This document shows, piece after piece, positions 23,310-35,929 of a stretch of 64,000 nucleotides of DNA. Location of the stretch: contig NC_041021.1 of assembly GCF_004193775.1 (NCBI RefSeq), positions 36,281,718 to 36,345,717 of the forward strand. The letters run 5' to 3'. How positions within the stretch are numbered: the first letter of the stretch is position 1; each line of letters opens with the position of its first letter. The DNA comes from Glycine soja. Taxonomy: Eukaryota > Streptophyta > Magnoliopsida > Fabales > Fabaceae. The notes beneath the pieces were generated by a model. The model was not told where the DNA came from and did no database searches. It saw nothing but the letters and a program-made list of their open reading frames with translations. Made by a program: the position numbers and the translations under genes.

Positions 23310-26300
23310 CTATTAAAAAGTATAGAGTGAGTGCTTTTAAATAAATCTTAAAAAATATTTTTTCACATTTTTTTAATTGTATATATTTTGAAAAAGAAGA
23401 AAAACAGAAAAATAATAAGTATAATAAATAATGTGAAAAAGATAAAATAAAAAAATTATAAAAAAAAGAGTAAAATATAACGAATGCAATAGACGCTGAT
23501 TTTAAGAATTTAAGTAACATTAATAATTAATAACATAACAGAAAAAGTATCCCATGCAAATAGTAGACTCAAATCTACAGAATAAAAAATCAAAGTTCAC
23601 GTATTAACTATTCGTAGATAAACTTTGCTCTCAGTTTAAAACCCGTTTTCACTGATATCACTGGTGGAACCAATGGAACTAACCCAACTTTGGACGTAAC
23701 TTAATAAGCATTCCACTTTCCAAATACAATCCACATGGTAGCCCCAATTCTTCCCCTGGTTTTTGTTAGTTTGGCAATAATAATTATGGAGTATCATAGA
23801 CACAATTCATATGCATATTTTACACTTAGGTGGCACCATCCAGTTTTTAGTTTACAATTACACGAACCCCAGAAAAAGGTGAAGTCCCTTCACTACCGCT
23901 TACACAAACTAATAATGATCAATTTGAAGCGACATATGATACACTCACACCCCACACACGCCAAAGACAGCTGCTATTGTTTTTTTTTTAATATGTTATT
24001 GGGATGAAATTATTTCCACTAAAAATAATGATAAATATTTATTGGAGATCATAAGTCTACTAAAGATAATTATTTTTCTTTTAACATAATTTATTTCTTA
24101 CTCAAAGATTAATTACAAATCAAATCTTAAATAACTTGATTAAAAAACATAAAATCACAACTACTTATGTGAATAATGGTTAGTTTTCATACTTAACCTT
24201 AGTGTACTTTTAAAAAAAAAAATTCCTTGCATCAATATTTGAATACTAACGTTAAAATAAAAATAAAGAAGTTGAAGATTAGTCGATGAAGTTCCGTTTC
24301 GTGTCAACGTTAAGACACGTTTTCCCTTTATTTGTCACATTTTGCAAAATATACTAAGAAAAAAATGTTGAATCAATTTCACACGCATACATACACTCGC
24401 AGAAGCGACATATTCTGGCACGGACTCACAGCATGATCAGAAAGCAACAACAGGGGTGTCGTGAGCAACAAGAAACAACAATAGTAGAACTGCCAAGGTT
24501 GAAAACTACTGGAACACGGTGCATGTGTCTAGAAGTAGGAAGTCGTAGAAGAAAAACAAAGCAGAACAGAAGATGAGGGAAGAAAACTCATTCTCAATCA
24601 CTCAAGCACTTTGGAAAAGTCATGGACTATTGTGGGAAAAAAAAAAGTGATAGAACCGGTGTCATTGAAAAGCATATGGCATGAAGGGTGGGGTTAATAA
24701 ATCAAGCTTTATGAAAAAGGAACATTTATGAACTAAGGACCATAACAGTGTGCCTTTGAGATAGAGAAGCATCTACATAGCCTTTATGAAAGTGTATATA
24801 TTCATTCATATATAGAAAGCCACACACGCAAAAGGATGTATCATACACACTAAAATTGATAGGTTTGGTTCAAAATTTTCAACTGCATTGCCAACTTCTC
24901 CTAACAGTGGACCTAGTAGTTAAGTGACTATTGATTAGCCCACCACGGCAATAAAATGCTACTTTATCTTCCATCAAAGTGAACTTAATTCTTTTACATA
25001 CTATTAGCCTTGATGATAATGATCAATTGAACCAAAAGAGAATTTGTTTATGACTATATCTGACCCTAGTCCTATCTATGCTTTTGAGAAGTGGGATATG
25101 GGCAACAATAACTGCATTTTAGTTTTTAAGTTTAAGCTCTGAATTTGCTGGCACTTCTAGTTCCACACAGGTTGGCAGTACATTTGCTGGTTTCTAAAGT
25201 TTAAATAGAATTAATAATCCCAGCCTATCTCAGTTGTATAAATATAAACATAAATATATATCTTAATTTTCAATTCTTGTGATATAACTTAAGAAAAAGT
25301 TTGAGTTCGAATCCATATTACGAAGTTATATTAAATATTTAGAGGAAAATCCTTATGACTCATAATAATATTATTTAACTTAAGCATATTAATTTTGTTG
25401 AAATATAATTATGAGGTGAAGTCTGACATTTAATAGAAATGATAAAATTGACTATTTTATAAGTGGAGATAAAACTCATAAATTTAAGTCCTAATGTTTT
25501 AGTTTAAGATGTGATATTAAATTTACTGGTATGATTACTCATGATTCATTGATATAAATCTCTCTAATATTTATCCGATGATTACTCAACAAATTCCCAT
25601 AAACTATATTTATGACATTTATCACACGGAATGTTTTGACATTCTATTCAAAGGACATTAACATGGTTTGGATTATGCACTATAAATTCTTTATAACAAG
25701 AAGCCACTTGAATACAGATATTGACTTCTGGTGTCCTTATTCTCAGCAACTACGAAGGACTAAGTAAACTGCCTGTGGATACTTGTGACATACTACAGGA
25801 CAGCTAAGGCCGGCTAGTTTTCGCAGGTCAAGATTTCAAAATGATTTTTTCTTCACACACCAATCAAACAGGGTGGAACATACCAAAATTAAAAAAGAGT
25901 GCTTTCTAATTGATAACGAATTTTAAACAGATAAATATTTAGCATGATGGAGATAGTAGAAGTTAGACTTCTATTTTGATAGAGACAGTTCAAACGAGAT
26001 GTGAGTTTTATCATTGGATTAAGACTACAACACAAAAGCTAAAGCCAAAACTAAGTTCCCATGAGAGGATAAGAGGGGGGAAATGAGGTTCATGAACACT
26101 TGCCTAACAATGGAGCTCCATGAGACATGAAGGACCGCATCATATGAGTTGTATCATGTGACCCATAGTTTGATTATTTGACTTAGGATTTTCGATTTAT
26201 TTTTTCCAATACATTTTTTACAGTCTTTGGGGGAGGTTGAAGCTGCATGTATTTTGAGGGCTAGCCGGCTTGGTGACTTAGTCCCCCAAAATATGAAGTT

Positions 26301-26943
26301 TTCTTTGTTTTACAATTTTTTTAATACTTCAACTTTGTACTCTTAAAAACGATGTTTTTTATTTTTTATTTTTGGTAACCAAAATAAAATGATCTACCTC
26401 CACTTGTCCCTCGAGGATGGAAGGTCGGTTGTAGAGAAATGGGTAAGCTTCAAATTCAATTCTTGCCTCTATTACACATGGAAATTCTAGGGGTACTTGT
26501 GGTTTTTCCCACAGCAAGGAAAAATATTGGATCCTTTTCCATCTGACAATGCTATCTAGTGCCAAACCAAGGACAAGTTTCAACCCCATTCATTCCCCTG
26601 ATCAGTATCATGAAAATTTAAAAAAATCTAAACTTAAGACACAAGATTGTTTAATGTTTTACACATTTAACTACCAATAAACAGGAGTTTACAGTTACAC
26701 AAGCACTTAATTGACCACCAACTATTCAATGTCCCCATTAATTATTTCCTTAACAAGGTTATCCTCAGGACATAATTAAGAGCTAATTATTAGGGAAAGC
26801 ATGTGATGTATGCACGGTTCAGCTGTAAAGAAACATAATAGTCTACGAATTTGAAAATATAGCCAGCCACTGGCACTGGGTCACATGCTATGGCATCAAG
26901 CTGGGAAAAACTGAAAAGTCTTCCCACCCCCACTCCCCAGTTT
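23310..26943. other. intergenic AT-rich DNA before the NPF gene
   Basis: No supported gene on either strand. Open frames at 23735-24007 and 26359-26589 have no recognisable domain and no promoter context. A tRNA-B-box-like GAGTTCGAATCC at about 25302-25313 has no matching acceptor stem. Confidence 0.55.
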
Positions 26944-26953
26944 CTATAAGTAT
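26944..26953 (+). promoter_or_regulatory. possible TATA box of the NPF gene
   Basis: CTATAAGTAT lies 480 bases before the ATG. If used, it gives a long leader that includes a GA-repeat at about 27261-27273. Weak evidence. Confidence 0.3.
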
Positions 26954-27423
26954 ACTCTTCCTTTCAATTTGACCTGTGAACAATACTGAAAAGCTTGCTA
27001 GTTTAGGAATAGTGATACAACGCCTCAAACGGATTGTTCAGCGAAGACAGGCACATATATAAAGTGTAGTGGGGCACATATGTTGGCCTTGATTAACATC
27101 ATTGATTGATTTAGCATCAATAATTAAGCATTAGCATCCTTAAACCTCTTACCCTTGCGTTTCAAAATTTTGCTGACCTTGTCAATAATAATTCAATCCG
27201 TAATTTCTGTTTGGACGTTTGAAACTGGTGAGCACAGCACAGAGTCCAAGAGAAAAGAAAGAGAGAGAGAGAGCATGATAAATAGAAAGGAGAGGACAAC
27301 ATAACCAAACAGTTTCAAGGCATTGAGCTAAACTTGTTCTCTCTTTACCTTCCTTGTCTGAACTGAAAAGCTACCCTTTTGAGTTATATGTTCACCACCA
27401 CCATTTTTAATTGAAACTTGAGA

Positions 27424-30278
27424 ATGGTAAGCAAGACATTCAACACCCTCATTGGCTCATTCTCTATCTCCTTTCTTAGTTGATGAGTTTCAAATCTTGT
27501 CGTGCAGGGAGACAAAGAAGTAAAAGAAGAACTAAAAGGTGGATTCAGGGCCTCCATGTTTATTTTTGGTAAGCAGAAATGTTGAAGCAAATTCTCATGT
27601 GGTTGTTCTCAATGTTCTGAAGCTTAATCTTTGTTCTTCCTTGTTCCTGCAGTGTTATCAGCATTGGACAACATGGGTTTTGTGGCAAACATGGTGAGCT
27701 TAGTCCTATACTTTTATGGGGTGATGCACTTTGATCTGTCCAACTCTGCCAATACCCTGACAAACTTTATGGGTTCAACTTTCTTGCTCTCACTCGTTGG
27801 TGGCTTCATCTCGGACACTTACTTCAACAGACTAACCACATGTTTGCTTTTCGGATCACTCGAAGTTCTGGTAAGTGCTAAACAATAGAAATATATAGTA
27901 GTGGTATTATTATTTGAAATATATGTTATTATTATTTGAAAATTTCAAATCCCAATGGCCTGTCCAATGAGACAAAAAAACGTTAAAGTTTGTTTCTCAT
28001 GTTGGACAGGCTTTGGTAATGCTCACGGTTCAAGCTGCTCTGGACCATTTACACCCAGATTTTTGTGGCAAGTCAAGCTGTGTCAAAGGTGGCATAGCTG
28101 TCATGTTTTACTCATCATTGTATTTGTTGGCTTTGGGCATGGGAGGAGTGAGAGGCTCCTTGACTGCATTTGGTGCTGACCAATTTGGTGAAAAGAACCC
28201 ACAAGAAGCAAAGGCTCTTGCTAGCTACTTCAATTGGCTTTTGCTGAGTTCAACATTGGGATCAATTATAGGGGTCACTGGGGTTGTGTGGGTTAGCACC
28301 CAAAAGGCTTGGCACTGGGGCTTCATCATAATAACCGTAGCTTCCTCCATTGGATTTCTCACCCTTGCTCTTGGCAAGCCATTTTACCGCATCAAAACTC
28401 CTGGACAGAGCCCCATTTCGAGGATCGCTCAGGTAAGTTAAAATTAACTTATGCATAGGTTAAAAAATTTAACTTATAAAAAAAGTTCAATTCATTTTAT
28501 CTTTTTATTTTCTTCTTTTATATATACTTATTGTGAAGTTTATCAATCAAAATATATGCAATAAAGCATAAAACCCACCAATGTTTTGTTCGCTACAGGT
28601 TATTGTTGTGGCTTTTAAAAACCGGAAGTTACCACTGCCAGAGTCTAATGAAGAACTTTATGAGGTCTATGAAGAGGCTACATTAGAGAAGATTGCACAC
28701 ACCAACCAAATGAGGTGACTCTTGGGTCTATATACATTACATACATGTTAAAAAATTCATGGTTAACAGCTTGCATAATAATGCTGCACTCATCCTAATA
28801 ATGTTGTGTAAGCGATGAGACAATAAACTAATACATGGTCCAGCACATTGGCGTGTTTGAGATTCTTTTCTTAATGTACGATGGAGTAGGTAGTGCCAAG
28901 GGCTCTGGACCTACTACCACTGCTGCACGCTTGGAGCTGCAGCCATACAGAGAATGATCACGAAAAATATATCTGAACCGCTTGTAACATCACTCACAAA
29001 GAAAAATGAATAAGTTCCTCACAACAATAACTAGGTGAAAAAAGTTTTAAAACAACAGTACTAGCTGCAATCAAACTCTTTTTTTGTTTTTTTTCTGTTG
29101 GCTTAGTTCTGTGTACTTCACTGAGAGATAATGAAAAGCAACTTCCTTCTCAATCAATACAAGTCATAATCTCAATAGTTCAATTCTTTTTTCTTTCTGT
29201 TTTTTTTTTATTTCTTTCAAATGGCCAACTCCCCATGCATATTATAATTGATGACAGTTTTTTTTTTAAATGGTCTGGTTTTTGTTGAATCAGGTTTCTA
29301 GATAGAGCAAGCATTCTTCAAGAAAACATTGAGTCACAGCCATGGAAAGTGTGCACAGTGACACAAGTTGAAGAAGTGAAGATCCTAACCAGAATGTTAC
29401 CTATATTAGCCAGTACCATTATAATGAACACTTGTTTAGCACAGCTTCAAACATTCTCAGTTCAGCAAGGGAATGTGATGAATCTGAAACTTGGTTCTTT
29501 CACTGTGCCTGCACCATCCATTCCAGTTATCCCTCTTCTTTTCATGTCCATCCTGATTCCCCTCTATGAATTCTTCTTTGTGCCATTTGCACGAAAGATC
29601 ACTCACCACCCTTCTGGGGTTACACAGCTTCAAAGAGTAGGTGTTGGGCTAGTACTTTCATCTATTTCAATGACAATAGCTGGGATAATAGAAGTGAAAA
29701 GAAGGGACCAAGGAAGGAAGGACCCTTCAAGGCCAATTAGTCTTTTTTGGTTATCTTTCCAATATGCTATATTTGGAATTGCAGACATGTTCACTCTTGT
29801 AGGACTCCTAGAATTCTTCTACAGAGAAGCACCTGTAACCATGAAGTCACTATCAACTTCTTTCACATACTTGTCCATGTCTCTTGGTTACTTCTTGAGC
29901 ACAATCTTTGTGGATGTCATTAATGCTGTTACCAAAAGGGTCACTCCAAGCAAACAAGGATGGTTGCATGGCTTGGACTTAAACCAAAACAATCTCAACT
30001 TGTTCTATTGGTTCTTAGCAATCCTTAGCTGCCTTAATTTTTTCAACTTCCTTTATTGGGCCTCTTGGTACAAGTACAAAGCTGAAGACAACAATTCAAA
30101 GGTGAATTTGAAGGCTCTCAGAACGACTGGTGAAAGGAAACAAGATGAGGAAGAGAAGAAGGACATGAGAGTTAAGGCTAAAGAAAGCAGCCAAACAAGT
30201 GAAGCCAATACTGAGGGACCCTCTTCCTCTGATGAAACAGATGATGGAAGGAACTCTAGGGAATGGAAGCACAGCTAA
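27424..30278 (+). CDS. NPF (NRT1/PTR) family proton-coupled transporter, NPF4-like
   Basis: Plasma-membrane type transporter of the POT/NPF group, whose members move nitrate, peptides or hormones such as ABA with protons. Exons 27424-27426, 27508-27568, 27653-27870, 28010-28432, 28599-28714 and 29294-30278 join in frame to 601 aa, a typical length. The first coding exon is only ATG followed by GTAAGC. About twelve hydrophobic segments are visible, with a charged central loop around residues 235-290. The PTR signature region GADQFGEKNPQEAKALASYF is present. The ExxER proton-coupling motif of helix 1 is absent (SALDNMGFVANMV), which I recall as usual in the NPF4 clade that includes NRT1.2/AIT1. 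The tail after WYKYK is long, acidic and serine-rich. Substrate cannot be assigned. Clade placement is by eye. Confidence 0.92.
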
Positions 30279-30912
30279 AGTCAGGAGGCTCAAGACATGA
30301 TTTGGTATTAAGGACTAGATAAGTAAAAACATGTTTTGTGGAAACACTAAAATAGATAGTGGTTGAAATCTCTCTTATCCTACATGTGTCCTTCTTGTAT
30401 GATTGATTAGCACTGTTGGTTCTGGCTCCATCCGTGTGTCTGTTGTGTGCAGAGTCAAAGAGCTTTTTTTTTTTTTTTTTCATTTTAACATGTTCTTTTT
30501 TGTTATATAAGTTTATTAATTATTCACCTGTACTTGTAATTGTGTATTAAGAGATGCTTAGTTAACTTAATTGTTTAATGAAGTCAAAGAATCTATACAC
30601 AAGTCACAAGTCAATACTCAATACAATAATAAGGCACAGGCTTGTCCATTAAGCAATTACCCTTCCGTTAGAAAAGAGAGTGGGGAGGAGAAAAAATGAA
30701 ATAAAAAAATTAGAGACAATTTTGAAAATTGTTTTTGAAGTGAATATTTTTCTTGCTTTATTTTTTCTTTGATTGAATAATGAAAAAAATTACAATTTAG
30801 TTTCTTTCTATTTTTTCCCTCACTGCATAAGAAAGAGCAAAAGAAGGAAACATTATTTTAAAATAGTTTATTTTGTTTAAAATTTAGAAGAGAACTAAAA
30901 GAGTTACTGTAT

Positions 30913-31098
30913 TTGTTTAAGACGATTGTAAGACACAACGATATGTATGAGCAGGCGTTGAACAGGGCATTAACCATTGAGCGAGGAGATACAAATAGAA
31001 GTAAGGCTCCTCGTGACTCGTGCAATAGGCCTTGTTCGAAGTGGTCCCATGGTGTTCATCATAATCGTGGTGATGGAGGTTTTAGAGATGGTGTATAG
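30913..31098 (+). pseudogene. possible retrotransposon gag fragment
   Basis: A 61-codon frame contains NDMYEQALNRALTIERG and a following Arg/Lys/His-rich part, which resembles the end of a gypsy gag before its zinc knuckle. Too short to be sure. No LTRs were found around it. Confidence 0.3.
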
Positions 31099-32283
31099 CA
31101 GGATGGTGAACAACCACATAACACTTATGTTTAGGTAGACAACTGTAACTGGCGCACAGTCCAAGGTCGAGATATTCCACAATACCATGTGTCGTCTATT
31201 ATGACTTCTGTCACATTTGTCAGGTGTGAAAAGGTTCACACACACTTTGTGAATAATGGGATATCAAAGAAATTTGAATTAATGTAACACTTTGTGAAGG
31301 TGATTGGAATTTTGAATTTAACATGAATTTTGACATAAAATTATCTAATTAAAAATTATTAAATGATATAATATTTTTCATAAGAGATTTTTGTGTGATT
31401 TGATTACTTTCTTGTGTATGTGTATATGAGAATGCTTTGTTTAGGTAAAAATATGAATGATTAAAGTCAATCTTTAAATTTAAATCAAAGGATCAGATTA
31501 AAAAATATATTTAAAATTTCACTAATATTGTAAGGGTGATTTTATCATCTTTATTAGTTATTATTATTATCATTACTATCATTAATAATAATAATTTTTA
31601 TGTTAATAATGACAGAAATCACAACAAGAGTATATGCTTATTATTGTTATGTTATGGTTGTCATCACGACTCCTAGAATGTTGACAAAAGTTGTGATAAT
31701 TATAACAATGCGTCAATATTACCACCATAAATGTAGGTAAATTTTTAGGTGAGATTTTTAATTTTAACCTTTCATTTAAATTTAATGGTTAAAATTGATA
31801 TTTTTTAATGAAAAAAAAAACATTTCAATAAAGAACTGAAAATTCGTAGGAAACATGGTGGAAATTACATCCGCCATAAAAAGATTTTGTGTATGTTTGG
31901 AGTCGCGTTAGGGCAAACATGAATATTGATGTTGATCAAAATGTTTGAATTCCGCATAGTAATTGATTGTGTTTGGGAGACGTGCGTCTATGTTGAAGCT
32001 GTTCAAAGTAGCTTATGAATTCAACAAAATCAATTTTTGTGAATATTTTTTATTTTATCCTTTTTTCTTTTGCTTTTGAATAGTCAACAACAGTAATATA
32101 TTTTTATTCTAGCATTTATACCCTTTCTCACCAACCTATCCATGTACTAAATACTCTTTTACTAATAAATATAAAAATAAGTTATTATTAAGAAACATGC
32201 TGTACTTTATTTCAGAAAAAGAATATCAATTTAAATTTTATTGTGCAAAAAATATGATATAAATTTCATTATTTATTTTTAAA

Positions 32284-32289
<6 letters not shown>

Positions 32290-32327
<38 letters not shown>
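32290..32327. repeat. (TA)n microsatellite
   Basis: About 19 uninterrupted TA units in AT-rich DNA; likely polymorphic in length. Confidence 0.9.
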
Positions 32328-32331
<4 letters not shown>

Positions 32332-33587
32332 CAATTTTTATGTATCTAATACAAAATATCTCCAATTATGTTTTATTTTTAATTATTTAAAATATGTTTA
32401 ATACAAAATACTTTTCCAAACAATTAATGTCCATTTTAGTAATTTACACATTCAAAATTGATTTTGAGAACAAGTTTCCAAATAATATTAAATGTGGAAA
32501 TCAATTTTCAGATACAAGTATTCAAATAAAAATCACGTTTCTTTAAAATCAATTTTATAGAATCACGTTCGATTTAGAATCAATTCTACAAAGGCATATC
32601 CAAACAAACAAGCACTTCGTTTTAGCATTACCAAAGAAAATGGTCTCACACGCGCACTAATTTCATCTTCTTTTTTTTCTTTTTACTTCACTTGTCTCCC
32701 TCCCAATGACATCACATTATTTTTTTCCCCTCTCTTTTCTTGTTTTATAGCTAGTTGTTGTTCCCATTGTAGTATGAATCAGTACCAGCCTCCTTTTCTA
32801 GAACAAATGCAGAAAAGCAGGAGAAGCTGGACCTAGGGAAGATATGGAGAACAGAAATCTAATGGGAGGAGTGTCGGAGTTGGAATGAAATTATGTGGGT
32901 TGGCCGAATTAAGACCAAACCTCGTCGTATCTCTTCCTCAGTCAACAACACTATACTAGAGTCATCACAACTGTGTAACACTGCTTTTGTTTTTTCAGCA
33001 ATATTGACAGCAAAAGTTAAAATTAGGCACTGGGGTTTTTGAATACGAAGCTTCACTTTATACATATAGGAGCATCTCCAATTGCACCAATACTATACCA
33101 TTGCTTACTATTTACTAACTTATTCGGTATGTGAACCAAATCTTGCAATAGTTTTTGACACAATAATTTTAGGTGCAGTTACATTCACGCACGCATGCAT
33201 GCATGGTTATTATCTCATATTTAAACAGCTTTAATGCGAGATCTGTTCATATTCTGTTGAAAATAGTTTCAGTAAAACTAAAGTGCTTGTACTTTAACGT
33301 TTTCTCAAATAGGAAAAGTCCACTGAAAAATCAATGAACTGGTTACATACCCTGTTTATATGACTCAGAAAAATTATCATTAAAAAATTTAGGGGATAAA
33401 TTGTTTAATCGGTTCAAGTTTGATGAAAACTGACCAATGCTACGTACAGAAAACTAATAAGTGAAAAATTGATTGTTTGAAGGTTTTTTCTTAAAAGAAT
33501 CATAACTAACCTGATCCATTCTATATTGTGGATTTTTTTTAATATTATTACAATTTAGTTCTTATAAAATGTAATTTTTTTTAGTAA

Positions 33588-34326
33588 TCCTTTAGAGTTT
33601 ATTTAGATAAAGAATTTTAAATTTTAAGAATTTTAAATATTTTAATTACAATTTTTTTATAATTTTTTTCATTTTCAACAAAGTTATATTTCTCATTTGA
33701 AAGCCCAACAACTTGAGCATTAACACAAACACATAGATCACAAGAACAAGAAGAAAGTATAAACCACATGATTAGTTAACTCTCCTACAGCCACACGTAC
33801 AACCTGAAGAACACAAAAATGACTTGTACTTTGTAAATTACAATAACACCCTCCCTTTTCTGATTTCTCTTGCCTATAAATTTGTATTAGATCACTATAT
33901 TCAAAAGTTTAATTCACCATTTCAATTTTTAACTCAAATCACATCCTGTGAAAAGACCCCAATCAAACTTTAGGAGAGACAAAGGTATCAGAAAGATCAA
34001 AGTTATGAGAGAGACAAACCTGAGAAAGAAAGCTAGATTGTGAGTGCAAGTAAGTGCAAGGAGTTGTGAGTGAGAAAGCAAAAGTGAGTGCGAGGTCGCG
34101 GTGTGGTGCGAATGTCTAAAGACGAAAATTTTAATTTCTTACGTTTTAGAAAGAAATTAAAATTTCATATTTTTAGTTATTTAAAATTCTATTTTAAAAT
34201 TTCAAAAATTTAAATTCTTAAAAAAAAATATCCAAACAACGAATTTTATATTAAATAATTTTAAATTTTTCTGATAGATTACTTTCCTCAATTAAAATCT
34301 TCTATCTAAATACACTTTTAAAGATT
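33588..34326. mobile_element. candidate TIR element with an internal TATA-like promoter
   Basis: Left end TCCTTTAGAGTTTATTTAGA pairs with the reverse complement of the right end, TCTTTAAAAGTGTATTTAGA, and similarity goes on for about 35-40 bases. The middle is unlike its surroundings: it has CCTATAAATTTG at about 33874, a less AT-rich segment and a purine-rich stretch (33960-34110) with no frame longer than a dozen codons. Boundaries and class are uncertain. Confidence 0.45.
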
Positions 34327-34894
34327 TTTTTGTTTTAGTTCTTGTAAATTTTTTGTCTTTATTGTCAAATAAAAAATATGACATAACAACAAAATTAACC
34401 ATTCATCTACTTGTCATATCATAAACAAATCTCACAAGATAGTTGCATGTATTTTTTAAAATTTATTAGGAACAATTGATGAGGTAAGATTAGTTGATAA
34501 TGGATTAAAATATAGTTTTTCAAAAACTATTTTTTTTTACAATTACTAAACCAAAAAAAAATTTAAGGAACTAAAATAAAAAATAGCATATTTTATATAG
34601 GGAGCAAATTGTTATTTGAGTCAATGTTTTAATATAAGATAAAAATAAATATAGAATAAATCATGGAAGCAATTAGGAAAGAATTTAAAAGTGAATCTTT
34701 TAAAATTATTTTTTTTTGAAATAAAAGCGATTAAAAATATTGTTTCTTAATAAATGAAGCTAATAAAAAAATAATGAAGAGATATAATTTTCTTGATTCA
34801 AGCATGTTTTTCATTACGAATGGTATAATTGATTAAAATAAAAATCAATGACTAAATAAGAAGTGTGAAAAAAAGGGTAGGAATGAGTTTAACG
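34327..34894. other. intergenic AT-rich DNA left of the copia element
   Basis: No gene or repeat recognised; long A/T runs only. Confidence 0.6.
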
Positions 34895-34899
34895 ATGTA
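34895..34899. repeat. target-site duplication ATGTA of copia element, left copy
   Basis: ATGTA immediately before the 5' LTR; the same five bases follow the 3' LTR end at 40667-40671. Confidence 0.65.
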
Positions 34900-35110
34900 T
34901 GTAATAATTCATGGTCATAACATTTTGAAATTTTGTAACGCTCATCAGTTTTGAAAGCCATTTTGAATGGTTGTTAATGGATGATAATGACCAATAAAGA
35001 ATTGTAACAGCCAATAATGAGTGGTAATGGCTGATAAATGCATTCTTGATGGTATGTTTTGATCTGTAATTTCCGCATTTTGTTAATAACCTGTGTTTCT
35101 TTTGTAGTTT
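34900..35110 (+). repeat. 5' LTR of copia element, internally deleted
   Basis: Nearly identical to 40283-40631 except that 138 bases (equivalent of 40434-40571) are missing and similarity stops at GTAGTTT. The missing part holds the TATA box and the putative start-codon exon. The last ~35 bases of the LTR and any primer-binding site are also absent. Confidence 0.85.
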
Positions 35111-35929
35111 CATTTTGTGCCAGCTGGGTGTTGAACCCTGACTCCGAGAACATTAAAGTATGTGCAGACCACTAAACCAGTAAAGCTTTTTTGATATGTA
35201 GTCGTTTTTAATACGTTATATACACATTATGCTTTACAGTTTTTGGAATTTTGATTTAATTTATGCATGAATATATTCTAGAACATTTTATTCTATGCAT
35301 ATATATATGAAATCAAATGCATAATATTATATTTCAATTATAAAATTATATGAGAATCTTATTCATAATTATATTGTATCTTGATTTTGAAATGCAAAAT
35401 ACTATTTATTCTCATATAATAAATTTTTATGTCTAAGTGATCTTTATAATTTTGATTAATTATGGATTAGCCACAGCATCTATATTTGATTAAAATTATA
35501 TATTAAGTTGGTTAAAGATCATATAAGGAATTAGACATAATATTGTAATTAATTATACTTATATAATGAATTTTATCTCACAAGAATTTTTATTATATCT
35601 GTATAATTAATTGGGATAAAATGACGTATTATTTTTCATGATTTACCCACAGGCATCAAGATGTATGTATAATTTGTCGATTTTATCATAAAGTAAAAAT
35701 TTACAATAGAAATTAAATTATTTTCATATTGTACCCGTAAAGCATGAATATTGAGCAAATAATTTGATTATTCTATCATAAGGTTTAATTGTTTCTTATT
35801 GAATTAAAAATTTAGCCCACAGGCAATTTTATGTCACAAGATTCAATTTTATGGTATGTTTACATTGGTAAAAGATACAATTAAGATTAGTATGTCTCAA
35901 ATTTTGACATAAGCATTTGAATTTTGCAG
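35111..35929 (+). other. copia untranslated leader / probable intron
   Basis: Non-coding, AT-rich sequence between the 5' LTR and gag. It ends with a good splice acceptor, ATTTTGCAG at 35921-35929, directly before the gag frame. Confidence 0.5.

Larger units (their letters stand above)
30279..33587. other. intergenic AT-rich DNA with decayed repeats
   Basis: The NPF 3' UTR should occupy the first 200-300 bases; a T16 run lies at about 30465-30480. Nothing else coding is supported apart from the short gag-like fragment at 30913. Long AT-rich tracts follow, including the (TA)n array at 32290. Confidence 0.5.

Noticed and set aside
25302..25313. GAGTTCGAATCC as the B box of a tRNA gene
   Set aside because: No anticodon arm, no acceptor stem and no matching A box in the right place.
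26359..26589. 76-codon minus-strand frame
   Set aside because: No recognisable domain, no splice or promoter context; length expected by chance.
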